NCBI GenBank assembly: GCA_009767595.1 | Contig: VSDK01017373.1 | Coordinates: forward strand, 314,165 to 378,164 | Origin: Symbiodinium kawagutii | Lineage: Eukaryota; Sar; Dinophyceae; Suessiales; Symbiodiniaceae | DNA length: 64,000 bases | Direction: 5' to 3' | Shown: positions 34,386-46,149 of the stretch, one piece after another | Position numbering within the stretch: position 1 is the stretch's first letter | Layout of the letters: each line of letters opens with the position of its first letter | Made by a program: the position numbers and the translations under genes | Notes under the pieces: generated by a model | What the model saw: only the letters and a program-made list of their open reading frames with translations | Database searches by the model: none | What the model was told of the DNA's origin: nothing

Positions 34386-34647
34386 TGATGTACAGCATCA
34401 CGCATCAAAACTGATCGAAGTACAAATCGATGGAATCATTAGAGTCATGGGCCATGATTTGAATTGTTAGAAAAAATGAGCATTTCTATTTCCACCTATT
34501 TCTTGATCGATTCTGATCATGGTCCATGATCATCGACCATTTCTCAACTACCATGGCCAGCGTTCCAGGACGGTTTCGCCTCAATCTGTCTACAGTGGCG
34601 GTGATCTGCGGCTCAGAGTTGACAATCTGGTTACCAATCGGAAGACA

Positions 34648-34791
34648 TGGTGGTTTCTCAAGCCACAGGAGACCCCCAAAGGCGGATGCTTTATTGCTAT
34701 AAGTGGACACCGGTGTCTGGGAGGTTTTAGTTCTAGTTCATTGATATAGATGATGATTTGGGGGTACCCGTGTAACTTGAGAACCCCACCA
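34648..34791. mobile_element. Family A inverted-repeat element, longer centre
   Basis: ATGGTGGTTTCTCAAGCCAC at left and GTAACTTGAGAACCCCACCA at right. The internal pair GAGACCCCCAAA / TTTGGGGGTACCC is complementary. Confidence 0.65.
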
Positions 34792-35330
34792 CATATCAAA
34801 TAGGGAAACCATCAACCAAATTAGCGACCATTAGCAACCAACTAGATTGGTTACAGTACTGCAGGAAAATGAAGAAAGCTTAAAATAATCAAATAGTCAT
34901 GGGTTTATCAATTCTTTTCATGCATAGTTTCTAATGCCATGAGTAAACTAAGACAAGCCAAGGCTGCTAAGTTACAAGATACAATAATTATAGGCTTACT
35001 CATTGCATCATAAGGCCTGATACATGCTGATACTAATAATGATATGCAATTAGTGAAAACATAGCTGGCATGACTACTCACAGGTTTACATTCATCTTCG
35101 TTGATGTTCAACAATTGTTTGTTGAGTGGGGAATTCTCGTAGCATCATTTCAAGCCATCGTCACCAACCACTACCCTCAGTGAAACTAAGCTGCAACCTC
35201 AAAAAACCTTCACTTGGATCAACCATCTATTGTTCTGGTGGATTTTTCCACGCAATGGCAATCTTTGGGGGTCTATCACCTTCACACATCATCAACCACA
35301 TCAACCATCCAAGCCATCCAAGCCATCCAC

Positions 35331-35442
35331 CCTGCGGCCCAGCATCACATTGAGCTGCCGCATCTGCAACTGCGCTTCGTAGAGACCCGCAGCTTCCGCG
35401 ACTTCGGCGCAGGGCTTCAGCGCAGCGAGGTCTTTCAGGGTC
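35331..35442 (-). CDS. Candidate exon, helical repeat-like
   Basis: Minus frame TLKDLAALKPCAEVAEAAGL then YEAQLQMRQLNVMLGR, between CTGCACCAG| and GCAGG|GTGGAT; 112 bp. Helix-rich, reminiscent of TPR-like or coatomer/IFT-type repeats, though no family can be named. The plus-strand frame over the same bases is considered its shadow. Confidence 0.45.
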
Positions 35443-35578
35443 CTGGTGCAGTTATCATCTGCCAGGGCTTGCCGAGCCATTCATGGGATTTCATGGGTGG
35501 ATTTCATGGGTGGTTTCTCAAGGCAGTTTGGGGTACACCCAAGTTGTCATCCTTCAAAAGTGAGGATGTACATCCAAG

Positions 35579-35677
35579 TGGCTTCTCAAGTCATTGGGGG
35601 TACCCCCAAATCATCCAGCTTGTAATAAACTCCAACCATAACTTGGGGGTCCCCAAACTGGCTTGTGAATTCACCCA
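35579..35677. mobile_element. Family A inverted-repeat element, in tandem with a partial copy
   Basis: GTGGCTTCTCAAGTCATTGG and CCCCAAACTGGCTTGTGAAT, with a second left-type end (GGTGGTTTCTCAAGGCAGTT) at 35510. Two copies lie back to back or nested. Confidence 0.6.
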
Positions 35678-36065
35678 ACAACACAACTTGGGGTCGTTGA
35701 CTTCACACCCAAACCAAGCTCGTGACTGGCGAAACAGGCAACACGCCTTGATGATTTGTGGTAGCCCTGTAGGCCACGTTGGTTCTATCCGGGGCTTGAT
35801 GCTTGGTGGCTGGCACCAGCTCACCGCAGTTGGTTGCCATGGCTCAGTGAATCTTGGATCCGAAACATAACGTGGCACCTGTGGCTTTGAAAGACATAAA
35901 AACCATCATGACCAGCACTTAATCACAGTAATTAATGATCATCAACCACCATTAACCAACCTGAGCCACCATGAACCTCCACTACCCATCACTACTGATC
36001 TACTGAACCACCCCATGCTGAGATCACAACTCAACCAGCACCCGCCAGCACCCGCCATGGCCCAC

Positions 36066-36137
36066 CTGATATCGTCCACGGGCAGCGATTGCTTGGCGTA
36101 GTTCGCAAGGATCTTCATACCGCCCTGCCACGTGCGC
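36066..36137 (-). CDS. Candidate exon (unknown gene)
   Basis: Minus frame WQGGMKILANYAKQSLPVDD followed by IR, ending CAG|GTGGGC; acceptor CTCGAG| or GTGGCAG|. It lies 0.6 kb upstream (minus sense) of the island at 35331-35442 and may belong to the same transcript. Confidence 0.4.
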
Positions 36138-36281
36138 CTCGAGAGCAGTCACCACCCAGGGTGGATCACCTCTGGTGGGTTTCTCGTTGCCGGCTATGAG
36201 TCAAGCAGTTAACCAGGAAGAATAGCTAGTGGTTACCAATAGGGGATGACAACTAAGAATTGTAGGGGATGTATACCAACT

Positions 36282-36505
36282 ATATGGCGAGCTGGGTCGA
36301 TATTAACCATCAATACTGGTGTTGTAGAGGATTATTATAGGTAATAATAGGGGATAACAACCAACAAGAAGAGGGGAAAAGCATTGATATGGCTATGGGT
36401 CAAGCAGTTAACCATCAATATTATAAGGAACAAGTTCATAGGGAAAACTGGCTGGTTAATGATGGAAACCACAGGGACTAAGGGTGAACTCACCCATAGC
36501 CATTT
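36282..36505. mobile_element. Family C element, compound
   Basis: TATGGCGAGCTGGGTCGATA opens it; an inner GGCTATGGGTCAAGCAGTTA at 36411 and the end GAACTCACCCATAGCCATTT suggest two overlapping or nested copies. Confidence 0.6.
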
Positions 36506-36834
36506 GAATGGTCAACATATGGGAATTCATCATGGTCACTAGAATTTGGTTTATGAATAGTGAGTCAACTAAGAAAATTGAATGGTCAAAATATGGGAAG
36601 TAACGGTGGACCATGGTCACTCTTCAAAACGGTCATCAATATATGATTGCTCTGCTGTTTTATGGTGATTGATGATAGATTAACCCATGGATGATAATAG
36701 AATGGTTAAGAATGCATGACAGTGGAAAATAGTAGTTTATAAGGCATGTTGTGAACAATTAAATAAATAGATAAATAAATATATATATATATATATACAT
36801 GACATAAAATCATAATGCTTTATAATGACCATCA

Positions 36835-36943
36835 CTGGTTGGTGGTTGAACCACCCTGTCATGAAAAAGAACCAAGTCAACCACCAATCAACCGTAGCTG
36901 GCAATACTAGGGAAAGCAAGAAATGATTGAAACCACCAACAAG
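36835..36943. mobile_element. Family D element
   Basis: CTGGTTGGTGGTTGAACCAC … GATTGAAACCACCAACAAG. Confidence 0.7.
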
Positions 36944-37569
36944 CTTAGTGCGTCAATGGAGTTTTCATGAAGACTCACGACGGCTTTAGGATAGTAGGGA
37001 ACAGGGATCCACCATTCTCAGGAATCTATTGATAAACATTAGCCTTTTCTACTGGAGTTGACTCTCCCTTAGGGATCCTTGTGGACCAACAGCTGTGGAA
37101 ACACCAGAGTTTCAGCAGCTGCGCTGTGCAGCTTTCTCACAAAGGTTTCAACAAAGAATCAGTGGCAAACTGCAGCCATCAAACTTCCATGACGCCTGAG
37201 TTGTTTGAGTGATGATCCTGGATCTATATGGATCTATCCTTGGTAGATTGACATGGCACACCAACTTAGCTAACAAGTCTTACCTCCCCAACTCCAAATC
37301 AATGCCAGCAACACCGCCCATTTGGCTTTGATTACTGCTTGGTCACCAGCGTCAAGCCAACATGCGCAATGCCATTGAGACGCGGTGCTTCGACTGGCTA
37401 ATCATGGTTGGTGGCTGTGAAATGGTGTTGTTGATACCCACATAACAACCACATACACCAACCAAAACCAACAAGAATAAATCACCAGATCAACACCATT
37501 CAGCAACCAACAATCGTCAGGGGCTATTCCGAGAAAGGAAAGCCTCTGGCCACCTAGCATCAACAGCCA

Positions 37570-37705
37570 CTAGGGAGCTGCAACCCAGCGACTCAAAGAA
37601 GGGCGGACAGAGCAACTGAAGTTTCCAGTGCATGCGTTGCAACGGCGTTGCCTGGGCGTGGCGTGGATTCTGACAGCTGGATGGGCTTCAACTTGAAGGT
37701 CGAGT
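37570..37705. other. GC-rich coding-like island, strand unresolved
   Basis: Minus frame KLKPIQLSESTPRPGNAVAT… and plus frame TQRLKEGRTEQLKFPVHALQ… are both protein-like over the same bases. Confidence 0.3.
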
Positions 37706-38521
37706 CGATGGATTTTCGTGCTGACAACTACCAGTGGTTCATGGTCAATGTCATGGTTACCAATTATTAATATGACAATTATAATGGTTAGTATGACCAT
37801 TGCAATGGTTAATTTGTCCATTGCACTGGTTAATATGACCACTGTAATGTATGACCAGTATAAGGGTTCGTATGACCATTATAATGGTTGATCTGACTCA
37901 ATCGTCATAGAATGGTTGACACAACAGTCAACAATTATGACAATTGAGTCGGTGATGACAATGCTTCGGATCATGAGTGTAACAATGGCTGACATATATC
38001 TACATAGTTGCTGCAATTGTTTACTGTGGTTAAATAAGTGAAAATGATTGTTAAACCAACTCGGAACCAAATGGTCTGGTGAACCAAACCCGCATGCTAA
38101 TGCCGGATAATCGTCAAAATAATTGCAACAGTTTTAATGATTCAATTCCTATGTTCTCCAATGTTGGTTCACAATATGGTGGTTTCTTAAAATTGAGGTA
38201 CCCCCAAAAATGGTTGGTTCATGTTGGTTCTCATTTATCATCAATGATTGCAAATCCAAAACAAGCTGATTCCTCAGGGATCGCCCTTGCATTCCCTAAA
38301 CTCGGCCAGCGTGGTCAAGCCAAGCAACTTCAAGGTCCAAGCCAGCCCAGCTGCAGTGTGCCCCTCCAAGTTGATGAACCAAAAAATAACTAGAGATTAC
38401 TATGGATAAACTTAGAGATGCAATATCTAAGTTGATATCATTCACGTCTATTATATCCAAGTTATCCAAGTTGAGGTACAACTAGGTTTGGCAGATAAAA
38501 CTACAGTATCCATTACAATTT

Positions 38522-38885
38522 TCACCAGGTTCTGCTCGGGACCACAGCCCCACAGCTGAACCAAGACGCGATCGAAACCATCAACTGCTCTCCTTCGGCA
38601 ATGAGATTCTCTGGAGAGTATGGATCGTCCCCATCACTTCCTTGGTACTGCGTCGGTTGATTGCCTGGGTCAAGTTTCAAAATCCGAAACCAAAAAGAAT
38701 CCAAGACCAACTCACGGATCGCACTCGGTTGGCTCTCCAGTGATGCATCTGTCTCTGAACGCTGCTTCTGGGTTTAAGAGCGCGTCCCAAACTATCAAAA
38801 TTAAGAAGCTGAGGACCCCGGCGAGATCGATAGAGCTCAAAAGCCAACTTGGCAAATTCGCGCAAGCGCTTGTCTTCCTGGCAGC
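38522..38885 (-). CDS. Candidate exon(s), possibly frame-disrupted
   Basis: Two adjacent minus frames look coding. The first (about 38886-38760) reads REFAKLAFELYRSRRGPQLL then NFDSLGRALK; the second (about 38763-38522) reads SAIRELVLDSFWFRILKLDP then GNQPTQYQGSDGDDPYSPEN and LIAEGEQLMVSIASWFSCG. The switch may be a small intron, two exons of one gene, or a frameshifted gene remnant. No family recognised. Confidence 0.4.
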
Positions 38886-39046
38886 GGTGGACAAATCACC
38901 AGGCATGGTTGGCCAATGGTGCTTGGCCGCCAGCTTGGGAGTGAGTACAATGCGGCTGGAAAAAACAGCCTCAACCTTGCCTAATGAATCGCAAGTTGCA
39001 CCCAGGACTTTTTGCATGTGAGCGTAAAGCGACCAGCCAAGTTAAG

Positions 39047-39151
39047 GGTTTCTCAAAATAGGGACTTCCAAATCATCTTTGATTAACAATTTAGTCATAA
39101 ATCATCAATTTTGATCCATTTTGGGGGTACCCCTACTTTAAGAAATCACCA
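39047..39151. mobile_element. Family A inverted-repeat element
   Basis: GGTTTCTCAAAATAGGGACT and GTACCCCTACTTTAAGAAAT form inverted ends. A further half copy (GGTGGTTTCTCAAGTTTTAG) begins at 39376. Confidence 0.65.
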
Positions 39152-39379
39152 TTTTGGTGCACTTCACCTTGCCAGCCAAGCTTCAGGCATCCGTGGAGGT
39201 TGCTTTACCCACGCCTTGCCCGCGCAGGGCAGGAACTTGGTAGCAAGTGGTAATTGGTCATTGGTGGTTGATATCATTTTCTATGATAATCTTATATGGC
39301 TTTATAAGGGGTTATAATGGTAAATAGTAAGGTATATCACCACTAAAAATATGTAAACAACTGCTACAGTATCTGGTGG

Positions 39380-40500
39380 TTTCTCAAGTTTTAGGGGTCC
39401 GTACCTGAAATGATTCATTTTTTGGCATGCAAATTGAATACGTATGGGTATTAGTCAATAAAACAAAAACCAACAAATAACTTTCGGGAGAAACACCCAT
39501 CCGGGAAAGCCCTCACACTGCTTGATAGCCCTCATCCATCGTTAGAAGGGATGTAATTGGTTTTCAAGTGGTGGATTATGGGCAAGAATAATATGGACAT
39601 ACACAGCAGTCGAGATTGATGCCCAAGAAACAAATACAGGTGTTCGGTCAACAAGTCAACAACACCCACAATCTAGATTTTGCACACTGGTTTGTTGAAA
39701 CTGGGATTCTGACTGACCTTGTGTTGGTACATTGTGACTGTGGTCGATTGAGGGTGTATTAACGGTTGGTTGACAGTTGATTATGGTTAATGGGTGATTA
39801 AAATATGTACCAATACATTGGTCAATGCTGATTCATAGCAGCTATATTGATCAAGAATGGCTAGTTGGGTGGACTGATACCCTGCCATGGGTTCTGGTCA
39901 GTAAATAGCTATGGTGCCTGGCATAGCTTGATGATGACTAGTTTAGGCAGCACAAACATCCGCCAGTATGCGCTCAGTGTGATCATATCCCGGGTGATTT
40001 GAAACGATGATGATGGAGGAGGTGGGCTTATATAGATGTCCTGGAAAACACGACTATTGACTATAACATATTAGAATGGTGGCTATAACAGCTAATGGTG
40101 GTTGATGATGACAAAACAAGAGGCAAACCTCACGTGAACAGTGATCAATGATGGACCATAGTGGCCACTTCAAGGGGATATGATATGAGCCTGCAAGAAA
40201 AACATATCCAAAATCTAATGGTCAGAATGGTACTGACTCATGATTAATGATGGCCATGATGAGATTTCAGTAGCCATGCATGGTGATGGTTGCCTAGGCA
40301 TAGGAATCCAAGAGAGTAGTGGACCTCCGGAACGGATCCCCATGACTCAGCAAAGCTTACTTTCGGACGAGAGCTCAGCTCGTTGCGGTAGGATTAAGCA
40401 GAAAATCAGTCAAAACAGCTGCTTTCATCGGTTCACACTCTTCAAGGGCAGTCTCACGGTCCAGCACAGTCAGAAAATCTCTCACAAATGGATACGATTG
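39380..40500. other. No gene seen downstream of copy 3
   Basis: Degenerate GGTTGATGATG words and a half family A element. No poly(A)- or poly(T)-like tract next to the stop of copy 3. Confidence 0.45.
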
Positions 40501-41841
40501 CTACAGAAGCTGGAGTACATCTTGTACTGCACTGCTATCACCACCATACCGTGGATCGCCCCAGGTAATCACTGACCCATCGCCCGAGATGGCAGCAAAT
40601 GCAAAACGCGTGCCCTGGATTTGTTGCACGTTCCGGAGCTGATCTAGAACTGCAGAGCTGTCACCACCATGATTTGGATTGCCCCAAGCAACCACCGACC
40701 CATCTCCCAAGATGGCTGCAAAGGCATGACTTGTGCCCTCAACTTCTTGCACATTCCAGAGCTGATCCTGAACTGCGGAACTGTCACCACCAAAATCTGC
40801 AGGGCCCCAAGTAACCACTGACCCGTCGCCCAAGATGGCAGCAAAGGCATAGTCTGTAGCCTTAACTTGTTGGACACTCCTAAGCTGTTCCTGAACAGCA
40901 GTGCTGTCACCACCAAAATCTGGATGGCCCCAGGTAACCACTGACCGGTCTTCCAAGATGGCAGCAAAGGCTCCGCGAGTGGCCTGAATTTGGTGCACGT
41001 TGTTGAGCTTGTCTTGAACTGTAGAGCTGTCACCACCAAAATCTGGATGCCCCCAGGTAACGACTGACCCATCGCTCAAGATGGCAGCAAAGCTGTGGCC
41101 TGCGCCCTGTAGTTGCTGCACATTCCTGAGCTGACCTTGAACCGCAGAGCTGTCACCACCAAAAGCTGGAGCTGGATGGCCCCAGGTAGCCACTGACCCG
41201 TCGCCCACGATGGCAGCAAAGGCCGCATTTGTAGCCTGAACTTGTTGCACATTCCTGAGCTTATCTTGAACCGTAGAGCTGTCACCACCAAATTCTGGAT
41301 CGCCCCAGGTAACCACTGACCCGTCACCCAAGATGGCAGCAAAGGCCTGACTTGTGCCCTGAACTTGTCGCACATTCCTGAGCAAATGTTCAACTGCAGA
41401 AGTGTCACCACCATAAACCGGAACACCCCAGGGAACCACTGACCCGTCGCCCAAAATGGCAGCAAATGCAAAGCATGCAGCCTGCACTTGTCGCACGTCC
41501 TTGACCTGATCTTGAACTGCAGAGCTGTCACCACCGCATCCTGGAATGCCCCAAGTCACAATTCTATCACCTCCATCGCACCACATTGCAAAAGCCCGTT
41601 GCGCTGTCGCTACCTTTGCTTTTTGCACGACTGCTGTGAAGTGATCCCCATCTTGAACGCCTGAAGCTTCCAAAGTGTCCATGAGGTTGGTGAGGGCATA
41701 TCCACTTTCTGTGACGAGCTTGAGGAGCCCCTGTCTGAACGACTTCTGGGCCAGCACTTTCAAGTCCCCCACGGTGGAAAGGCGTGGGAGGGACAGTGTT
41801 TCACTGCGGCCACTTGGGAGGGCTACAGAAACTTGAAGCAT
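40501..41841 (-). CDS. Ubiquitin-like domain + short RCC1-type repeat protein, copy 3
   Basis: Intronless frame of about 446 codons starting at the ATG at 41839-41841 (MLQVSVALPSGRSETLSLPR). A few upstream in-frame codons are open but lack an ATG. The ubiquitin-like domain (1-72) ends GDHFTAVV. Nine units follow from about residue 83: AFAMWCDGGDRIVTWG first, last partial, ending VQDVLQLL. Unit 4 carries a two-residue insertion (HPAPAFGGD) and unit 5 starts SFAAIL. Blade loops vary (NPNHGG, DPEFGG, VPVYGG) while the GDGSVVTWG strand is nearly fixed, as expected of a structural repeat kept uniform by selection or gene conversion. It is the closest intact relative of truncated copy 1. Confidence 0.87.
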   Translation of the reverse strand: MLQVSVALPSGRSETLSLPRLSTVGDLKVLAQKSFRQGLLKLVTESGYALTNLMDTLEASGVQDGDHFTAVVQKAKVATAQRAFAMWCDGGDRIVTWGIPGCGGDSSAVQDQVKDVRQVQAACFAFAAILGDGSVVPWGVPVYGGDTSAVEHLLRNVRQVQGTSQAFAAILGDGSVVTWGDPEFGGDSSTVQDKLRNVQQVQATNAAFAAIVGDGSVATWGHPAPAFGGDSSAVQGQLRNVQQLQGAGHSFAAILSDGSVVTWGHPDFGGDSSTVQDKLNNVHQIQATRGAFAAILEDRSVVTWGHPDFGGDSTAVQEQLRSVQQVKATDYAFAAILGDGSVVTWGPADFGGDSSAVQDQLWNVQEVEGTSHAFAAILGDGSVVAWGNPNHGGDSSAVLDQLRNVQQIQGTRFAFAAISGDGSVITWGDPRYGGDSSAVQDVLQLL

Positions 41842-41895
41842 TTTGAAATGGATGGGCAAAGCACCAATGACAAACTCTATTCAAATCGCTGAACT

Positions 41896-41904
41896 CTTGA
41901 GCCA
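41896..41904 (-). promoter_or_regulatory. Relict spliced-leader 3' end upstream of copy 3
   Basis: Minus strand TGGCTCAAG, 54 nt before the ATG: nine bases identical to the end of the dinoflagellate spliced leader. It is followed by AGTTCAGCGATTTGAATAGA, conserved with copy 2. Just upstream, GGCCACATGGCAG may be a further decayed leader piece. Confidence 0.65.
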
Positions 41905-42329
41905 CTGCCATGTGGCCGTTGGTACCAAAGGTAGCAGTGAACCCACCAATTGACCATGGGATCAATCCTGGTTGAAACCTGTATTCTCGTGTCATCGCGA
42001 TCCGCCATTCTTACCAAAGATGCTGGAACTATAGAATGGTGATATGGGTTTCCAACCATGGCGTAACATGATGGTTGATGAGAACCATTTCTTTAGTAGA
42101 TCCTGTCCTTCAGATCTATGACTGGTGGTACCTCATCAACCCCCAGAACTATACGGGTGTGCAAAGACGTTTTATATTGTGCAATGTTGGACGCCACACG
42201 TGAAACTGTTTGACGACTTCAAATCCAAACCATTGTCCAGCACAGTACATGCCGTACTCATGTCACGTTCAGCAAATTTGGCACCACTCATGCCATACTC
42301 ATGCCATACTCATGGTCGTCCAAACGCTG

Positions 42330-42484
42330 CAATGCAGCAGATCCTCCCACCATTCAGCAGCGCTTCCCCAGCGGTTGCCACTGGCTGCGCATGGCGGTGC
42401 CCCTGGGGTGCCTAGCGACACCTTCCCCCGTGCCTTGACGAAGAGGTCGTCGCCCTTGCGAACTCGACGAAGAGATGGATGGAT
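42330..42484 (-). CDS. Candidate exon (unknown gene)
   Basis: After acceptor GGTTTTCAG|, the minus frame reads IHPSLRRVRKGDDLFVKARG then KVSLGTPGAPPCAASGNRWG and SAAEWWEDLLHC. Good composition; donor not resolved. Confidence 0.4.
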
Positions 42485-42499
42485 CTGAAAACCTCGATG

Positions 42500-43990
42500 C
42501 GTTGAAAGGCGCACATGAATCAGTAATAATCAGTTGGAATCGAGGAATTTCCCAAAGGATTATGGGCATGATTTACAATTATATATATATATATATGTAA
42601 ACATATGTACATGTTTAAACACACATATACATATTTGTTTAAAAAACATATATACCTATGTATGTATATATAGACATATTATATCATATGGACATCGAAT
42701 TTCATTCATGATTCAATCCCAGAGAACCTATTAATCATTAAATCATTTCAGGCATTAATTACCTTTGAATTCCCAAAGAATTCCGGGCATGAACCTGTAT
42801 CGCGGGGGGGGGCTCAAAATAGAGGACCCCCCAAATCATCCCCAAATAGATTCTTTTGGATGATCAATGGGTGATTTTAGAGGCCTGCACACCTATATAG
42901 GAAATAGGATTTATTACATGATTCAATCCCAAAGAATCTATTAATCATTAATCATTGTGGGCATGAACTCAAATAGTAACAGCAAATAGCAAATTCATCA
43001 ACATAGGAGCGAAGCGGCGGCGATTTGAGTAAGGGTGATTAATCATTATAATAGTAAAAGTGAAACTGAAAGTAAGCTTAGGAATGAATGTTTGTTTGTA
43101 AAACTAGAGCCAAGTCAACGTATATGTATAAATATATATATATATATAATATATATATATATATGTATACAAATTTTCTAAAACAAGTATAAGAACCAAC
43201 TTTGACTTTGTTTGTCGAATTCACAATTAGCTTCGTACGACCAAACAAAGTTATAATGAACCTAAAAAAAATGCACCCAGTTACAAAGTAAACAATTTGT
43301 TCACCGACAAGGTTAGGCAAAGTGGTTTTCATTTGCACTCAAACGTTGTCACATGTTCGATCACTCAGTTGATCATCTTGGGCTCATCATGGGGCCATCA
43401 AACGCAAATATCAACCAAATGGAGGGTTTGACATGATTTCATGAAGGATTATAGTGATTAATCATAGGGGATAATGACGAACAATAAGAGCAATATGTTT
43501 TTTTTGTAAAAAGGAGACCCGAGATACTACTGTTAAAAATCACTACTGACTCATGGGCCTTTCTTGCCACCATAAATTGTCATCAACAATTGTTTGTCCG
43601 AGTTTTCGAGAATGACTTCTTGTTACCACTCACCATGATCCACCCCTGGTTGTCACATACGACTGTGAACAAATTTACATATAATCAAGCCTTCCTCATG
43701 TCAGACCCTCCTAGAAACCATGGTTAAAGATTGAATTTCAGAGCTTTGAAAGGGATTCTGTGTGTGGTTGTTATAAATCATGAGCAATACTGGTTAATTG
43801 ATAATCATGGATTGTCAAACAATCAACCAAAAACCATTGAATATAAATTAGCTGTTTGCTCGCTAAATGCATGCATCATGAGTCATTAAATAACAAAAAT
43901 CATTACTGTTTTGTGACTTGAGGTTAATCATGCATGTCAATTGTGTGCGTGTGTGGCCTTGTGAGAATAGTATTGGGTTCACCCTGAACC
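42500..43990. other. TA-rich stretch, no gene
   Basis: TA tracts at 42577 and 43131, and a half family A element after GGGGGGGG at 42804. Two direct copies of ATTCAATCCCARAGAAYCTA occur at about 42711 and 42921. Confidence 0.5.
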
Positions 43991-44082
43991 AGCATCAGCC
44001 GTCATCAACCCAGGTGTCTCCAAGTGGTTCATTGTGAAGTCTCAACGCAGTAGTGGACGGACAAAAAGCGGCAACGATCAAA

Positions 44083-44252
44083 GACTTCATCATCATGATC
44101 ATCATCATCATCAGCAGCAGCAGCATCATTAACATCATCATCAACATCATCATCAGCATCATCATCATCATCAGCATCATCATCATCATCATCAACATCA
44201 TCATCAACATCATCATCAGCAAAATCATCATCAACATCATCATCGACATCAT

Positions 44253-44312
<60 letters not shown>

Positions 44313-44322
44313 AAAGGTCATC
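44083..44322. repeat. Long (CAT/ATC) trinucleotide array
   Basis: About 240 bp of CATCAT units with scattered CAG and AAC variants, purest at 44250-44310. Open in several frames (poly-Met, poly-Asp or poly-Ile), these being artefacts of the repeat. Confidence 0.95.
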
Positions 44323-44495
44323 ATCAGCAGCCCCGATTAACAACATTCAACTTGACAATCAAGCTGTTCGATCTTAACTAATAGTTCATTACCACCATTA
44401 CTTTTAATATTCGGTTAAACAAAATGTGTTCAACCGAATTTCCGCAACCAAAAATCTTAAACAAAATCATCACCACCATGATCTACCGTCCTCAC

Positions 44496-44658
44496 CTGGT
44501 CGCCCTGGTCGCCCATGGAGTCCTGGTCGCCCATGGAACCCTGGTGGCGTCCACCGCGTGGCTGAGCTCTGCAGTGACGAAGCCAATGGTTCCGGAGGAC
44601 CACAAGGCAAAGCCCGTGAGAGCTGCGGCAACCGTGGGTGGAGTCAGATCGACGATTT
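44496..44658 (-). CDS. Candidate exon with hydrophobic helix
   Basis: Minus frame LTPPTVAAALTGFALWSSGT then IGFVTAELSHAVDATRVPWA and a duplicated TRTPWATRATR, ending CCAG|GTGAGG. The hydrophobic part could be a membrane helix. The plus strand is open in two frames (VALVAHGVLVAHGTLVA…), so strand is likely but not proven. Confidence 0.4.
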
Positions 44659-44662
44659 ATTC

Positions 44663-45164
44663 GATGGCGAGTTGGGTTAAGAATAAGGGAGTAATAACCA
44701 ACAATAGTAGTGGATATATCAACTATATAGCTATATAGCCTATGGGTCAAGCAGTTAAACAACCAACAACAATGGTGAATGGTTGATGGTTAATAATAGG
44801 GGATAATAAGGATAATAACCAACAATAGTAGATGATATACCAGCTATATATATGGCTATGAGTCAATATTAACCAACCAATAATAGCTGGTTATTAGCTG
44901 GTTAATAATAGGGGATGATAACTAAGAATTCCAGGGGATATATACGAACTATACATGGCTATGGGTCAATATTAACCAACCAACTAATGGGGGATAATGA
45001 CCAATCAATAATAACCAACAATAGTAGAGGATATACTAGCTATACATGGCTATGGGTCAATATTGAGCAACCAATACTAGGGGATAATGACCAACAAAAC
45101 CATAGGAAAAACAATGGTTAGTGATAGGGGAACCAGGGGTACAGAGTTTTGACCCACTGCCAGA
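44663..45164. mobile_element. Family C cluster (about four nested or tandem copies)
   Basis: GATGGCGAGTTGGGTTAAGA at the left, at least three internal GGCTATGGGTCAA words (about 44740, 44946, 45048), and the end AGTTTTGACCCACTGCCA. Separating words GGGGATAATRACCAACAA recur. Confidence 0.65.
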
Positions 45165-46004
45165 TGGGAAAAAAAAAGCAAAAGTTGGATTACGGACACG
45201 GTGTTGATAGGTCTTCTCAACCGTGTGGCTCACAACACTAGCATGTGGCGGGCTAGTAGATTGAACTGGGGAACATAATTCTACATTTATGGGGTCACAC
45301 TTAATATTTAACAATATCAACATGACGTATTGTAGCTAATATACATATCGGAGATGTCATGATCGGCCGCCGTCAAATAAGTAGCCGAAGTATCATCAAC
45401 TAACAACAGTGTCGTGTTGTCCGCTGATTGGTTCTGTACAATGCCCCATTTACAAAACACTGACGAACCATAGGGCATGGACGAGGGGGTACCACTGGTG
45501 AACATCAGAACCCATCCCCTTGGGATGAAATGGCCAGTCCGGAATTTCGATCAGCTTTATAGAATCCTTCTGCCCTAGAAGACTATCATCATGAATCAAT
45601 CATTATTCTGGTCGGAGAATCAACCAAAGGTACAAGTATGCTGCAAAACATTTCATGTGATTTGCAACCAACAAGCAACATCATATTGTTGGTGCACGTG
45701 ACTCTTGATGAAAATGATTGAGATCAATCCCTCGGCCGATGAACTCATTGTACCTTGATGTAGCTTCCCTATGAAATTGTTGGTGATTATCCCCCATGAA
45801 AGTTGGCTGATTAAAGCCTTGACCCATAGCCATATAGAACTGACAGATCCTCTCGAATTGCTGGTTCTCATCCCTTACTGTTAACCATTCATCAGCTATT
45901 TAACATTATTTAACCAGAGCCTTTTGGTTGATTAGAGCCTTGACCCATGGCCATGTAATGGTTCCGAAACTGTCATAGGGCGCCCCAGCCCGTTGGATGA
46001 AAGC

Positions 46005-46130
46005 TACACACCCGTGGCACAACACCGCCGCATCCCACCATCAAGGAGCAAGGCTACAGCGCTCTCCTGGTGGAAGCCGGTCACGAACTTGACGTGCGTG
46101 GCATGGCTGAAGTCATGACACACGTGTTGA
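46005..46130. other. GC-rich coding-like island, strand unresolved
   Basis: Plus frame TIKEQGYSALLVEAGHELDV then RGMAEVMTHV; minus frame HATHVKFVTGFHQESAVALL then LDGGMRR. Both look protein-like. Confidence 0.3.
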
Positions 46131-46149
46131 TCTGTTGGTTAATGGTTAT

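Noticed and set aside
35214-35870. 218-codon plus frame
   Set aside because: Composite of a candidate minus-strand exon shadow and two family A elements; the minus frame at 35331-35442 is more protein-like.
43995-44346. Poly-Met, poly-Asp and poly-Ile frames
   Set aside because: Products of the CAT/ATC array in different frames and strands, not proteins.
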